This document shows positions 63,642 through 64,000 of a stretch of 64,000 nucleotides of DNA, piece by piece (positions within the stretch are counted from its first letter, which is position 1; each line of letters opens with the position of its first letter). Below the pieces are notes generated by a model that saw only the letters and a program-made list of their open reading frames with translations, ran no database searches and was not told where the DNA came from. The DNA comes from Gilliamella bombi (GTDB lineage: Bacteria; Pseudomonadota; Gammaproteobacteria; Enterobacterales; Orbaceae), in the NCBI RefSeq assembly GCF_900103255.1, contig NZ_FMWS01000039.1, positions 1-64,000 of the forward strand, given 5' to 3'. A program made the translations under genes and the position numbers.

Positions 63642-64000
63642 TCAACAACAGGCTAATTCAAATTCAATTTCATCAGTATTGACGTTATCGTAATTCTCAA
63701 GTGCTAAAAAGCGAATACTATAACGCGACAAATGACCAGATACTTGAGGATATACATTTTTATCTAAAGAAATTCGAATACGAATCAAATTAACATCACC
63801 ATTTGTTTCTTGAAAAAAATTATTGGTATAAACAAACGGTCTAAATTCCCCTAACCGTCGAATTAATTGCATATAACATGTTAGAGATTTATCAAGTATT
63901 GATAAGTGTTGTAACCAATTTTTTATTTGATTATAACGCCTTTCTTGTGAAATTCTGAGCCATAAATGAAACGAAGGCAAGTCAAAACTACAACATCCCC
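63642..64000 (-). CDS. zapD: Cell division protein ZapD, C-terminal part
   Basis: The frame runs open off the window edge, so only about 119 C-terminal residues are present. CSFDLPSFHLWLRISQERRY, NFFQETNGDVNLIRIRISLD and YPQVSGHLSRYSIRFLALEN then FELACC match ZapD. It bundles FtsZ. The 5' end lies beyond 64000. Confidence 0.88.
   Translation of the reverse strand, partial: GCCSFDLPSFHLWLRISQERRYNQIKNWLQHLSILDKSLTCYMQLIRRLGEFRPFVYTNNFFQETNGDVNLIRIRISLDKNVYPQVSGHLSRYSIRFLALENYDNVNTDEIEFELACC

Overview
The window is a low-GC gammaproteobacterial chromosome segment. Protein sequences and gene order (recR, plsY, uvrA, kdgK, rep, dusA, ilvIH, ygfZ, hofB-hofC, ampD, mltG, alr, ycaO, tsaD, yacG, zapD) resemble Enterobacterales and Pasteurellales, and the strong AT bias fits Orbaceae (Gilliamella-like bee-gut bacteria). 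That genus-level call is inference. About half the window (101-33060) is a complete P2-like (Peduovirus-type) prophage integrated in a tRNA-Cys gene. It is bounded by a perfect 48-bp direct repeat, and the intact tRNA is kept at the right end. Bases 33088-64000 are ordinary host chromosome.

Prophage layout. A leftward lysogeny operon (4256 to 263) carries three tandem CI-type helix-turn-helix proteins whose C-termini are SHOCT-like instead of an S24 peptidase, then a PH/SHOCT protein, a PIN-like nuclease and the integrase. A divergent early operon (4403-9878) carries a Cox-like regulator, small P2-type genes, a DksA/TraR zinc-finger protein, two adjacent Dam-like methyltransferases and the rolling-circle initiator GpA. 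A cargo region (9944-11002) holds a LexA-boxed small gene and an HNH nuclease, followed by a probable cos region. The late genes follow P2 order: portal and terminase leftward, then O N M L X, holins, endolysin, LysB/LysC, R S V W J I H and tail fibre assembly, then FI FII E/E' T U D and ogr. Three Ogr-type inverted repeats (TTGTAAA-N7-TTTACAA) mark late promoters.

The right end (31391-33013) is the most unusual part. It holds two tandem cassettes, each made of a C4-type antisense RNA of about 75-77 nt followed by a small ORF. Each RNA has its own complementary target just upstream of the ORF it precedes. The two ORFs are paralogous to each other and to two further small genes (10001-10173 and 31391-31561), each of which has a sigma-70-like promoter overlapped by a LexA box. 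The CI-like repressors lack the self-cleaving domain. I therefore propose that these small proteins (motif K-[VLI]-E-[QR]-A-E) are SOS-induced antirepressors or Icd/Kil-like host-takeover proteins, with two of the four copies silenced by C4 RNAs. This is inference, but several independent sequence signals support it.

Host region. Leftward genes dominate: a YiiX-like hydrolase, a DUF4878 lipoprotein, truC, a HAD phosphatase, recR, plsY, uvrA (with a LexA box), kdgK-yhcH, rep, dusA, ilvIH, an M20 amidohydrolase, a four-gene pilin operon, mltG-alr, a YgbA-like gene, ycaO and tsaD-yacG-zapD (zapD runs off the window). Rightward genes are a DUF5362 protein, ygfZ, an AmpD fused to a YqcC domain, an AroE-like dehydrogenase and a DUF4282 protein. 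No rRNA, CRISPR array or insertion sequence was seen.
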